A stretch of DNA of 54,371 nt, taken from positions 1-54,371 of the forward strand of contig NZ_MVOL01000025.1 of the NCBI RefSeq assembly GCF_002018875.1, written 5' to 3'. Positions within the stretch are counted from its first letter, which is position 1. Every line of letters starts with the position of its first letter. The stretch comes from Pseudomonas sp. MF4836 (GTDB lineage: Bacteria; Pseudomonadota; Gammaproteobacteria; Pseudomonadales; Pseudomonadaceae). A program made the translations under genes and the position numbers. This document shows, in pieces, positions 24,776 to 33,459 of this stretch. The notes under the pieces were generated by a model that searched no databases, was not told the DNA's origin, and worked only from the letters and a program-made list of their open reading frames with translations.

Positions 24776-25312
24776 TCATCGCGGCTGCAAGATCATGCAG
24801 GTGGTCGACCCCGTGGCATACAGGCGCCCATCCACATCGTAGATGCGCCCTTCGGCCAGGGCGGTGGAGCGGCCCAGATGCACGACTTTGCCTTCGGCGC
24901 GGATCGGGCCGCTGCTGCCGGTGAGGGCGCGGACGTAGCTGATGCGCAGGTCGAGGGTGGTATAGCCCTGGCCCTTTTGCAGTTGGGTATGAATCGCGCA
25001 GCCCATACACGAGTCGAGCAGGGTCGCGGCGTAGCCGCCGTGCACGCTGCCCAGGGGGTTGTAGTGCCGTGAATCCGGTGTGCCCTGGAACAGGAACATC
25101 CCGGCCGACCATTCGATGGGGATAAAGTCCAGCAGGCTGCCAATCGGCGGCGAGGGCAGTTCGCCATTGCCGATGCCTTCGAAGAATTCACTGGGCGAGA
25201 GCGCGCTGACTTCGGCCAGGCTCAGGCTCCCGGGCCCGGCCAGGCGGGCGCGCATGGCCTGCTCCTGGGCGATCCATTGGGCCAGGGTGGCATCACGGGA
25301 TGGGCTTTGCAT
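24776..25312 (-). CDS. PaaI-type hotdog thioesterase
   Basis: 178 residues from MQSPSRDATLAQWIAQEQ. This ATG sits 6 bases after AGAGGAA; an ATG 6 bases upstream overlaps that site and is less likely. The hotdog domain covers about 50-175: HYNPLGSVHGGYAATLLDSCMGCAIH contains the HGG...D catalytic pattern of the PaaI group, followed by TTLDLRISYVRALTGSSGPIRAEGKVVHLGRSTALAEGRIYD, the typical central sheet (from 24970 leftward). It probably hydrolyses acyl- or aryl-CoA thioesters; the substrate is unknown. It is monocistronic. Confidence 0.87.
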   Translation of the reverse strand: MQSPSRDATLAQWIAQEQAMRARLAGPGSLSLAEVSALSPSEFFEGIGNGELPSPPIGSLLDFIPIEWSAGMFLFQGTPDSRHYNPLGSVHGGYAATLLDSCMGCAIHTQLQKGQGYTTLDLRISYVRALTGSSGPIRAEGKVVHLGRSTALAEGRIYDVDGRLYATGSTTCMILQPR

Positions 25313-25531
25313 GGGCATTTCCTCTGGGAGCGGACAGGACGATGAGGGGTGAATATTATGCTCGAAATATTTCATCGGCCAGTGTCAAAACCGCCACAGG
25401 TCGGAAGCTGGCGGTGCGTGCACCATCGTCCTCTTCATGGAACGCAGTAACTGATTTTTGCCGTCTAGTGCGCCCCGGGGCGCTGCTTTAAGGTGGCGCA
25501 TCGGTTTTTATCCACCCCTTCGAGGCCCGCC

Positions 25532-26404
25532 ATGAAGAACATCATCGGTATCTACACCAGCCCCCGAGCACATTGGGTGGGCGATGGTTTCCCGGTTCGC
25601 ACGCTGTTTTCCTACGACAACCTGGGCCAGCACATCAGCCCGTTTCTGCTGCTCGATCACGCCGCACCCACCGAGTTCAGCCCGACCACCGAGCGCCGTG
25701 GCGTGGGCCAGCACCCCCATCGCGGTTTCGAGACCGTGACCATCGTCTACCAAGGCGAACTGGAGCACCGCGATTCCACCGGCAGCGGCGGCATCATCGG
25801 CGCCGGCGACGTGCAGTGGATGACTGCCGCCAAGGGCATCCTGCACGAGGAGTTCCACTCCCAGGGTTTCGCCCAGCGTGGCGGCACCCTGGAAATGGTC
25901 CAGCTGTGGGTCAACCTGCCAGCCCGGGACAAGATGGCCGCGCCCGGCTACCAGACCCTGATCGATGGCGATATCCCGCTCATCAGCCTGCCTGACGACG
26001 CCGGTAACCTGCGGCTGATCGCCGGTGAGTTCGCCGGGCAACAGGGACCGGCGCGCACCTTTACCCCGATCGACGTCTGGGACATCCGCCTCAACGCCGG
26101 CAAGCCCCTGACCCTGGACCTGCCCGCCGGGCGCAACACGGCCCTGGTGGTGCTGCATGGCACGGTCCAAGTCAATGGCCAGGAACTGGCGCGCGAAGGG
26201 CAACTGGTGCTGTTCGAGCGCGACGGCCAGCAACTGAGCCTGGAGGCCAACAACGATGCGGTGGTGCTGCTGCTCAGCGGCGAGCCGATCGACGAGCCCA
26301 TCGTCGGCCACGGCCCGTTCGTGATGAACAGCGAGCAGGAAATCCACCAGGCCTTCATCGACTTCCAGTCCGGTGGCTTTGGCCGGATGGACGCCGCGCA
26401 CTAG
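25532..26404 (+). CDS. Pirin-family bicupin (YhhW-like)
   Basis: 290 residues from MKNIIGIYTSPRAHWVGDGF. The N-terminal cupin holds the metal ligands HPHRGFETV (H61, H63 region) and ILHEEFHS (near 105); the C-terminal cupin is complete but lacks ligands, as usual. Pirins of this type can act as quercetin 2,3-dioxygenases or as regulators; E. coli YhhW has quercetinase activity in vitro. No operon partner: the next gene starts 139 bases on. The function in this organism cannot be fixed from sequence. Confidence 0.88.
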   Translation: MKNIIGIYTSPRAHWVGDGFPVRTLFSYDNLGQHISPFLLLDHAAPTEFSPTTERRGVGQHPHRGFETVTIVYQGELEHRDSTGSGGIIGAGDVQWMTAAKGILHEEFHSQGFAQRGGTLEMVQLWVNLPARDKMAAPGYQTLIDGDIPLISLPDDAGNLRLIAGEFAGQQGPARTFTPIDVWDIRLNAGKPLTLDLPAGRNTALVVLHGTVQVNGQELAREGQLVLFERDGQQLSLEANNDAVVLLLSGEPIDEPIVGHGPFVMNSEQEIHQAFIDFQSGGFGRMDAAH

Positions 26405-26543
26405 GTAGCCATCGCTGCGGCCGGGCCTGAGCCCCGCGCCGCAGCCCGCCTTCCCGCCATTCCCCGGGTTTTTTATTTCCAGCTATACCTGCTGCTGCAG
26501 GTGGTGTGCGATCTTCGCGCCACTGGTTTGCTGGAGTTGCGCG

Positions 26544-27986
26544 ATGCCGTCTGTCCTCACCGATCACCCGTTGCTCTGCGCCCTGGCGCTGATATTTATC
26601 GACATTGTGTTGTGGCGGCTGATCGGCAGCCGGGGCAGCCGGTGGCAACTGGCGGTGCGGGTGCTGATTTTCTCGTTGTTCAGCCTGCTGTTGTTCAACG
26701 AAGGCATGAACCCCATGCAGCCGGCACCCTGGCCGGAGAACGTGCCGCTGCACCTGGCGGCCACCGGTTTGCAGATTGGCTGGTGGCTGTTTGGCGCACG
26801 CACCCTGACCGTGCTCCTGGGCACCCTGATGATGCAGCGGGTCGGCCACACCGGGCGGTTGTTGCAGGACCTGCTGGGGGCGGTGATCTTCCTGATCGCG
26901 ATCATCGCCGCCCTGGCCTACGTGCTCGACCTGCCGGTCAAGGGCGTGCTAGCCACTTCCGGGGCCGTGGCGATCATTGTCGGCCTGGCGTTGCAGAGCA
27001 CCCTCAGCGATGTGTTTTCCGGGATCGTGCTCAACACCACCAAGCCCTATCAGCTCGATGACTGGATCTCCATAGACGGCACCGAAGGCCGGGTCACCGA
27101 TATCGATTGGCGCGCCACGCGCCTGCAAACCGCCCAGGGCAGCATGGCGGTGATCCCCAACTCCCTGGCGGCCAAGGCCAAGATCATCAACTTCAGCCGC
27201 CCCAGCGATATGCACGGGGTGTCCATCAGTGTGCAGGTCAGCCCCCATGCCCGGCCGCACCGGGTGATCGAGGCGCTGGAGCGGGCGATGCTCGGCTGTC
27301 GCCAGTTGCTGGCGACCCCGGCGCCCAGCGTGGCCCTCAAAAGCTCCGGCAGCGCCGGCGTCGAGTACGAAATCAGTGGCTTCGTGGCCTCTATGGGGCT
27401 TAAGCGCGAGGTGCGCAATCAGCTGTATGACCTGGCGTTCCGCCACCTGCAGACCGCCGGGGTGAGCCTGCTGTCCACTGGCGAGAGTGCCGCCCCCAGC
27501 AACCTGTCGCGGCCCCGGGCCCTGCTCGAAAGCTCGTCGATTTTCTCGACCCTGCGCCAGGAGGAAAAAGACACCTTCAGCCAGAACATGCACCTGCAGA
27601 CCTTCCGCGCCGGGGCGATGATCCTGCCGGCGGGGGAGGTCAGCGACCATTTGTTCATCATCGAGTCGGGCGTGGTCTCGGTGACCCTGAGTCGCGCCGG
27701 CGTGCCGTTCGAGGCCGGGCGCATGGGGCCGGGGGAGGTGATCGGCGAAGCGGGGATCCTGGCTGAGCAATCGGTGCCGGCGGACTTCAGCGCCAAGACC
27801 TTCTGCAGCCTGTACCGCATCGAGAAGGACTACCTCAAGCCGTGCCTGGAAGCGCGCCAGGATATCGGCGAGGCCATGAAGAACCTGCTCGACCTGCGCC
27901 TGCACAGCGCCCAGGTGCTGACCGCCGACTTGCCCCCGGCCCCGGCGAAAAAAGGCTTTATGCAGTGGTTGCGCAACCACACCTAG
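26544..27986 (+). CDS. MscS-type mechanosensitive channel with C-terminal cyclic-nucleotide-binding domain
   Basis: 480 residues. Four hydrophobic segments (about 6-130) lead into the MscS pore helix and beta domain (GVLATSGAVAIIVGLALQSTLSDVFSGIVLN at about 133-163, then DWISIDGTEGRVTDIDWRATRL), and a cytoplasmic alpha/beta part to about 310. A Crp-type cyclic-nucleotide domain follows (about 325-450: FSQNMHLQTFRAGAMILPAGEVSDHLFIIESG and GPGEVIGEAGILAEQ), so gating may respond to both membrane tension and a nucleotide. This resembles the bCNG branch of MscS channels. Starts behind GGAGTT. Confidence 0.9.
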   Translation: MPSVLTDHPLLCALALIFIDIVLWRLIGSRGSRWQLAVRVLIFSLFSLLLFNEGMNPMQPAPWPENVPLHLAATGLQIGWWLFGARTLTVLLGTLMMQRVGHTGRLLQDLLGAVIFLIAIIAALAYVLDLPVKGVLATSGAVAIIVGLALQSTLSDVFSGIVLNTTKPYQLDDWISIDGTEGRVTDIDWRATRLQTAQGSMAVIPNSLAAKAKIINFSRPSDMHGVSISVQVSPHARPHRVIEALERAMLGCRQLLATPAPSVALKSSGSAGVEYEISGFVASMGLKREVRNQLYDLAFRHLQTAGVSLLSTGESAAPSNLSRPRALLESSSIFSTLRQEEKDTFSQNMHLQTFRAGAMILPAGEVSDHLFIIESGVVSVTLSRAGVPFEAGRMGPGEVIGEAGILAEQSVPADFSAKTFCSLYRIEKDYLKPCLEARQDIGEAMKNLLDLRLHSAQVLTADLPPAPAKKGFMQWLRNHT

Positions 27987-28093
27987 GCCGGCGGTGGCCG
28001 ATTGGCCACCTCATCTTTGTCACAATTGGATATGGGTCGGCAGCGGTGACGGGCTTAACGTAGCGGCACATTCACTTGTACCGGAGCACGTTC

Positions 28094-28534
28094 ATGCAAC
28101 CTCGTATCGATTTCTACACCGCCTCGCCCGATGCCCTCAAAGCCATGATGGCCCTGGAAAATGCGGTGTCGAAACTGCCCCTGGAAAAATCGCTGATCGA
28201 GCTGGTCAAGCTGCGCGCCTCGCAGATCAACAGCTGCGCCTTCTGCGTCGACATGCACACCGCCGATGCGCGCAAGGGTGGCGAGACCGAGCGCCGCCTG
28301 TACGCGGTGTCGGTGTGGCGCGAGGCGCCGTTCTTCACCCCGCGCGAACGGGCCGCCCTGGCCTGGACCGAATCGATGACCCTGATCAGCCAGACCCACG
28401 CTCCGGACGCCGACTACGAGCTGCTGGCCAGCGCGTTCAGCCCCAGCGAAATGGTCGACCTCACCGTGGCAATCTCCACCATCAATAGCTGGAACCGTCT
28501 GGCCGTGGGCTTCCGCAAGCTGCCGCTGGCATAA
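28094..28534 (+). CDS. AhpD-like carboxymuconolactone-decarboxylase family protein
   Basis: 146 residues from MQPRIDFYTASPDALKAMMALE, with GGAG at 28083. The AhpD core motif INSCAFCVDMHTADARK gives C48-x-x-C51 and H55, the redox-active pair and histidine of the alkylhydroperoxidase-like fold; all-helical throughout. Members act as thiol peroxidases or reductases of unknown partners. It stands alone, 107 bases before the five-gene cassette and on the same strand, but a plausible promoter lies between. Confidence 0.9.
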   Translation: MQPRIDFYTASPDALKAMMALENAVSKLPLEKSLIELVKLRASQINSCAFCVDMHTADARKGGETERRLYAVSVWREAPFFTPRERAALAWTESMTLISQTHAPDADYELLASAFSPSEMVDLTVAISTINSWNRLAVGFRKLPLA

Positions 28535-28641
28535 GCGAACGGCCCGGGCGGGGCACCGGCTGCATAGGTCGCCCTGCCGCCAAGGGACATTGTGTTATAT
28601 CCTGCGCGCCCGAAACGGACCGATAGCGAACAGGACGACAG

Positions 28642-31600
28642 ATGCTCAAATGGATAGGCAAGGTATTGGGTGGGGCCAGCGCAACGCCGGCCGCAGCGGC
28701 GCGCGACGTGCCGGGCAACGTCTGGCTGCAGCGCCTGCAGACCTACCTCGAACCCCTTGACCACTTGCCCGATAACGGCGGCCGCGCCGGCCTGGCCGAG
28801 GCGATCCTGACCTATGTGCGCCAGGGCGATGGGCCGCAGGTCCTGGCCGAACTGGGCCAGCGTTACGCCGTCGCCAACTACCTGCACATTTTGAGCGGGC
28901 ACGCGTGCCGGGTCGGCAGCCTCGGGCCGCAGCTGTATCACGATCTGACCGATGTCGACCCGGCCCAGCTGTTGCGCTGGGCGCGGGTGCTGCAAGCCTG
29001 CCCGGCACGCCGCTTCGGCATCAGCATGGCCGACGGCAGCCATTGGCCGGAGCTGCTCCTGACCCACAGCGTCGAGCTGTTGCGCGACCCGCAGACCGAC
29101 GAAACCCGCATCGTCCAGCGCATCAGCGCACCCTTGATGGAAACTCTGCTGCTGGAAGCGCAGCTGCCGCCCTCGGCGCTGCTGACCGCGTGTTTCAGCG
29201 GCTCGAACGACGCCTACCGCCAGGGCTACGGCATCTACCTGGTGCCCTATATGGACGGTTATTCACAGTGGGTGCTGCGCCATGTCGAGGCGCTGCGTCC
29301 GTTGCTGCTGGCGGGGGACATGTACCTCAAGCACCAGGTTCTGAACCTGATGAACGACCTCGATCCGCCGGTCATGAGCGCCATGGCCGGTGAGCTGTGT
29401 GAGATGGCCTGTGGCGGCAATCGCGAAGTGCGTGAGCAGGCGGCGCCGCTGCTGCTCAAGTGCCAGCGCGGTGCCCTGCACCCCCTGACCCTGATGATCC
29501 AGGGTGGCAAGCCCGAGCAGCGCGCCCATGCCCTGCGCCTGCTGTGGGCCCTGGCCAACCAGTTGGCTGATTCGCCCCTGCGCGCCGAGGCCCGGGCCCT
29601 GGCCGAAGCCGACCGTGCGGCCTCGGTGCGCGGCCTGCTTGCCGAGTGGGACGCTGAGCCTGCCCACGAGCAGGGGCCGGTTCACTACAGCGGCCCGGTG
29701 ATTGACTGGGCGGTGGCGCTGACCCCCGAGCGCCTGGAAGTGGTCGAGCAACTGTGGGCCGACCTCAATCAGCTGATCGACCGGCATAACGAAAGCATCA
29801 CCGAGTACTACACCGCCCATCCGGAGAAAAAAACCGCCGGCAAGTCGGAGTTGTGGCCCAACTACAGCGCTGCGGCCCTGAACCAGCTCAAGGCATTCCT
29901 GGCCTCGTCCGAGGTGGTGCCGCCGGCGTCCCGCGAGCTGCCGCAAGACCACAGTGAGTACTTTTCCCGCTCGGCGATGCAGGCCTTCGCTGACAGCGAG
30001 GCGTTGACGGCGGTGATGGCGTTCAAGGTCCTGGATTTCTGCAACGCCCTGGGCAGTGGCGAGGGCCGCCTGAGCCACATCACCTGTCGCGCGTTGGAGC
30101 AAGCCTATCGACAGGACGATTCGCTGAGCCTGATGGCCCTGGCACAGATGCTCGAGGACCGTGGCCGCGACGGCGACAGCCTGTTGCAGGATTGCTTCAA
30201 TAACGGGTTCGCCGAGGGCTGGGATGCCGACGCCGTGGCCCCGTATTTTGCCCTGCACGTGGGCTGGCTGGAGCAGGCGCTGGCGGCTCTGGAGGTGTAT
30301 CACACCGACGCGCTATACGCCGCGGTGGTCAAGATGACAGCGCCGCCCGCGTCCTTGATCAACCGTCTGTTCGAGATCGCCCTGGGCTCCAACCAGGGTG
30401 AGCGGGCCCTGGCCCAGCGCGCTCTTGAACAGCTGCCGGGCAAGGAGGCGCACCTGATTGCCGCCCTGGGCTCCGGCAAGTCCGAGGTCCGGCTGCTGGC
30501 CACCAAGTGGCTCGGCAACCTGGGCCATCAGCCGGCGATCCCGGCCCTGGAACAGGCCCTGAAAAAGGACAAGAACGACGGCGTGCGCACCGCCATGATC
30601 GAAGCCCTGGAGCAAATGGGCCAGCCGGTGGAGCAGTACCTGGACCGCGAACAATGGGTCATCGACACCAGCAAGGCCATGGCCAAGGGCGCGCCCAAGG
30701 ACCTGGTGTGGTTCCCGTGGGACGCCTTGCCCGAATTGCGCTGGGCCGATACCCAGGAGCCGGTTCCGGCCCTGGCGGCCCAGGGCCTGCTGGCCCAGGC
30801 AGTCAAGCTCAAGTCGGCGCAGCCGGGGGCGTTGCTGCGGCGTTTCTGCGGGATGTTCGAGGCCCGCGGCCGCGAGCGTTTCGGCCAGTTTGTGCTGGAA
30901 ACCTGGCTCGCCGAAGACACCCGGCCGATCCCGCTGGAGCAGGCCCAGCAGCTGGCCGAGCAACATGCCACCAACACCCTGTTTTTCATCCAGCGCTACC
31001 CGGACGACTACAAGGACAGCCCGCACCGGGGCAAGGGCCTGGACGAGCTGAGCGCCAGCTTTCTGCCGCGTTTCATGCGCCAGCCCCAAGGCTCGGCGGC
31101 GGCCAGCAAAGGCTTGCTGGCGGTGGTGGCGGCCTGTGCCGGGGCTGATGCTGCGGCCTCGGCCGGGCGTTACCTCAAGGAGTTCTATGGCACCCGCGCG
31201 TCCCAGGGCAAGGCGCTGATCGCCATGCTGGCCTGGGTCGAGCACCCGTCCGCGACCCAGCTGTTGCTGTCCATTGCCAGTCGCTTTCGCACCGCAGGCT
31301 TTCAGGAAGAAGCCATCCTGCAAGCCCAGGCCCTGGCCGAACGCAACCACTGGACCCTGGCCGAGCTGGCGGACCGCACCTTGCCTTCGGCCGGCTTCGA
31401 CGAGCACGGCCTGCTGGAGCTGAGTTACGGCGAGCGGCTGTTCAGCGCGCGTTTGCTGGCCGACTTCAAGATCGAGCTGTACAACCCCGACGGCAAGAAA
31501 ATCGCCGCCTTGCCCGACCCGCGCCAAGACGACGACGCCGACGAAGCCAAAGAGGCGAAGAAGCAGTTCGCCAGCGCCAAGAAATCCCTGGCCAGCATCG

Positions 31601-32325
31601 TCAAACAGCAGACCGAGCGCCTCTACGAAGCTCTGTGCACGGGCCGTGAGTGGCCGTACGCCGACTGGCAGCGTTACCTCAACCAGCACCCGATCATGCG
31701 CCGGCTGTTGCAGCGCCTGGTCTGGGTGCAGGTCGAGGGGGATCGGGCAGTGGCCAGCTTCCGCCCGCTGGACGATGGCAGCCTGACCGATTGCGAGGAC
31801 AACCCGCTGACCCTGGCCGACGACGCCCAGGTGCGCCTGGCCCACGACTCGCTGCTGGGCGCCGAGGAACTGGCCCAGTGGCAGCAGCACCTGGTGGACT
31901 ACGAAGTGACGCCGCTGTTCCAACAGCTGGGCAAGGGCGTCTATCAGTTGCCCGAAGGGCAGGGCGATGCCCATGCCATCGAGGATTTCAAGGGCCACCT
32001 GCTGGAAGCCTTCGCCCTGCGCGGCCGCGCGCTGAAGCTGGGTTATACCCGGGGCGCGACCGAGGATGCCGGCTGGTTCTACACCTATGAAAAGTCCTTT
32101 GTCAGCCTCGGGCTGTCGGCCGATATCCGCTTTACCGGCAACCCGCTGCCGGAGAGCAACCGCACCGTGGCCCTGCTCGACCTGACGTTCTACCGCGGCG
32201 GCTACAGCATGCCCCTGGCCGAGGTGCCGACGATTCTGCTCTCGGAGTGCTACCACGACCTGCGCTCGATCGCCGCCCAGGGCACAGGGTTCGACCCGGA
32301 TTGGGAAAAGAAAAGTGAATACTGA
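28642..32325 (+). CDS. YehI/MolR-like DUF4132 protein with HEAT repeats
   Basis: 1227 residues, close to E. coli YehI length. The N-terminal third is helical with no named domain. HEAT-like repeats are clear around 590-665 (EVRLLATKWLGNLGHQPAIPALEQAL and the next repeat). A basic/acidic linker (about 955-975) precedes the DUF4132 region; the C terminus has GYTRGATEDAGWFYTYEKSF and LSECYHDLRSIAAQG. No membrane segment or signal. A WGR domain, which often accompanies DUF4132, is not seen. It is the first gene of a five-gene operon (34-base gap to the MoxR gene). E. coli yehI was once called molR, but a role in molybdate is not established. It may be the substrate-recognising scaffold. Confidence 0.86.
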   Translation: MLKWIGKVLGGASATPAAAARDVPGNVWLQRLQTYLEPLDHLPDNGGRAGLAEAILTYVRQGDGPQVLAELGQRYAVANYLHILSGHACRVGSLGPQLYHDLTDVDPAQLLRWARVLQACPARRFGISMADGSHWPELLLTHSVELLRDPQTDETRIVQRISAPLMETLLLEAQLPPSALLTACFSGSNDAYRQGYGIYLVPYMDGYSQWVLRHVEALRPLLLAGDMYLKHQVLNLMNDLDPPVMSAMAGELCEMACGGNREVREQAAPLLLKCQRGALHPLTLMIQGGKPEQRAHALRLLWALANQLADSPLRAEARALAEADRAASVRGLLAEWDAEPAHEQGPVHYSGPVIDWAVALTPERLEVVEQLWADLNQLIDRHNESITEYYTAHPEKKTAGKSELWPNYSAAALNQLKAFLASSEVVPPASRELPQDHSEYFSRSAMQAFADSEALTAVMAFKVLDFCNALGSGEGRLSHITCRALEQAYRQDDSLSLMALAQMLEDRGRDGDSLLQDCFNNGFAEGWDADAVAPYFALHVGWLEQALAALEVYHTDALYAAVVKMTAPPASLINRLFEIALGSNQGERALAQRALEQLPGKEAHLIAALGSGKSEVRLLATKWLGNLGHQPAIPALEQALKKDKNDGVRTAMIEALEQMGQPVEQYLDREQWVIDTSKAMAKGAPKDLVWFPWDALPELRWADTQEPVPALAAQGLLAQAVKLKSAQPGALLRRFCGMFEARGRERFGQFVLETWLAEDTRPIPLEQAQQLAEQHATNTLFFIQRYPDDYKDSPHRGKGLDELSASFLPRFMRQPQGSAAASKGLLAVVAACAGADAAASAGRYLKEFYGTRASQGKALIAMLAWVEHPSATQLLLSIASRFRTAGFQEEAILQAQALAERNHWTLAELADRTLPSAGFDEHGLLELSYGERLFSARLLADFKIELYNPDGKKIAALPDPRQDDDADEAKEAKKQFASAKKSLASIVKQQTERLYEALCTGREWPYADWQRYLNQHPIMRRLLQRLVWVQVEGDRAVASFRPLDDGSLTDCEDNPLTLADDAQVRLAHDSLLGAEELAQWQQHLVDYEVTPLFQQLGKGVYQLPEGQGDAHAIEDFKGHLLEAFALRGRALKLGYTRGATEDAGWFYTYEKSFVSLGLSADIRFTGNPLPESNRTVALLDLTFYRGGYSMPLAEVPTILLSECYHDLRSIAAQGTGFDPDWEKKSEY

Positions 32326-32358
32326 ACGCCTGGCACGCCACCTTAAAGGACCACGCCC

Positions 32359-33459
32359 ATGACCCCTGCGCCTGGCGCAATGCTCAAGGCCCCGGCCGAA
32401 CAGGCCCACGCCGCAGAACTGGCGCGCCTGCAACAGCACGACAGCGGCCCGCGCCCCAGCGGCTGGCGCCTGTCACCGCGCGCGGTGCGCGGGTTTATCC
32501 TCGGCGACGGGGCGTTGCAGGTGCGGCGCAAGTTCTATGGCGACGATGCCCTGATCGACCGCTGCATCGTGACCCTGATGAGCAACCGTGGGTTGATGCT
32601 GGTGGGCGAGCCGGGGACCGCCAAGTCGATGCTCTCCGAGCTGCTGGCGGCGGCGATCTGCGGCCAGTCGTTGTGCACGGTACAGGGTACGGCCGGGACC
32701 ACCGAGGAGCAGATCCGCTATTCGTGGAACTACGCCTTGCTGCTGGCCGAAGGCCCGACCCAGCGCGCCCTAGTGCGCGGCCCGATGTATGAGGCGATGC
32801 GCAGCGGCAGCCTGTGCCGGATCGAAGAAATCACCCGCATGCAGCCCGAGATCCAGGACAGCCTGATCAGCCTGCTCTCGGACAAAGTGCTGCACGTACC
32901 CGAACTCAAGGGCGAAGAGGCCACGGTATTTGCCGCGCCGGGGTTCAATATCCTGGCCACCGCCAACTTGCGTGACCGGGGCGTGCATGAGATGTCCAGC
33001 GCCCTCAAGCGCCGCTTCAACTTCGAAACCGTGCGCCCCATCAGCGACCGGCGCCTGGAAACCCAGCTGGTGCGCGAACAGACCGAAGCCCTGTTGCAAC
33101 AGGCCCAGGTCAAGGTCGACTTCAGCCCCGACGTGCTCGAACTGCTGGTGACTGCGTTCAACGACCTGCGCCACGGCGCCACCGCCGAAGGCACGGTGCT
33201 GGAGAAACCCAGCGCGGTGATGTCGGCCGCCGAAGCGGTGGCGGTGGGGTACGCCGCCAGCCTGGATGCCCACTACTTCGGCAACGGCGTGGTCGGTGGC
33301 GAGCATATTGCCCGGCAACTGATCGGCACCGTGCTCAAGGACAACCCCGAGGACGGCGGCAAGCTGCGCCACTATTTCGACGTGGTGGTGCGCCAGCGGG
33401 CCCAGCGCCAACCGCAATGGCAGCGGGTGCTCGAGGCGCGGCGTGAGCTTGATCGCTGA
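32359..33459 (+). CDS. YehL-like MoxR-family AAA+ ATPase
   Basis: 366 residues. Walker A GEPGTAKS (83-90), Walker B written as LCRIEEITR (E156-E157 instead of the usual D-E), sensor-1 ATANLRDRG (N203) and an arginine-finger region SALKRRFNFE identify a MoxR-type AAA+ ATPase. MoxR ATPases work with VWA proteins as chaperones that insert metals or remodel complexes. The gene is the second of the cassette; its last 17 bases overlap the next gene. Equivalent to E. coli yehL. Confidence 0.92.
   Translation: MTPAPGAMLKAPAEQAHAAELARLQQHDSGPRPSGWRLSPRAVRGFILGDGALQVRRKFYGDDALIDRCIVTLMSNRGLMLVGEPGTAKSMLSELLAAAICGQSLCTVQGTAGTTEEQIRYSWNYALLLAEGPTQRALVRGPMYEAMRSGSLCRIEEITRMQPEIQDSLISLLSDKVLHVPELKGEEATVFAAPGFNILATANLRDRGVHEMSSALKRRFNFETVRPISDRRLETQLVREQTEALLQQAQVKVDFSPDVLELLVTAFNDLRHGATAEGTVLEKPSAVMSAAEAVAVGYAASLDAHYFGNGVVGGEHIARQLIGTVLKDNPEDGGKLRHYFDVVVRQRAQRQPQWQRVLEARRELDR

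Noticed and set aside
30313..32439. Minus-strand frame of about 708 codons opposite the DUF4132 gene
   Set aside because: Shadow of the DUF4132 coding frame; glycine/glutamine-rich, no domain, and crosses the gap into the MoxR gene.
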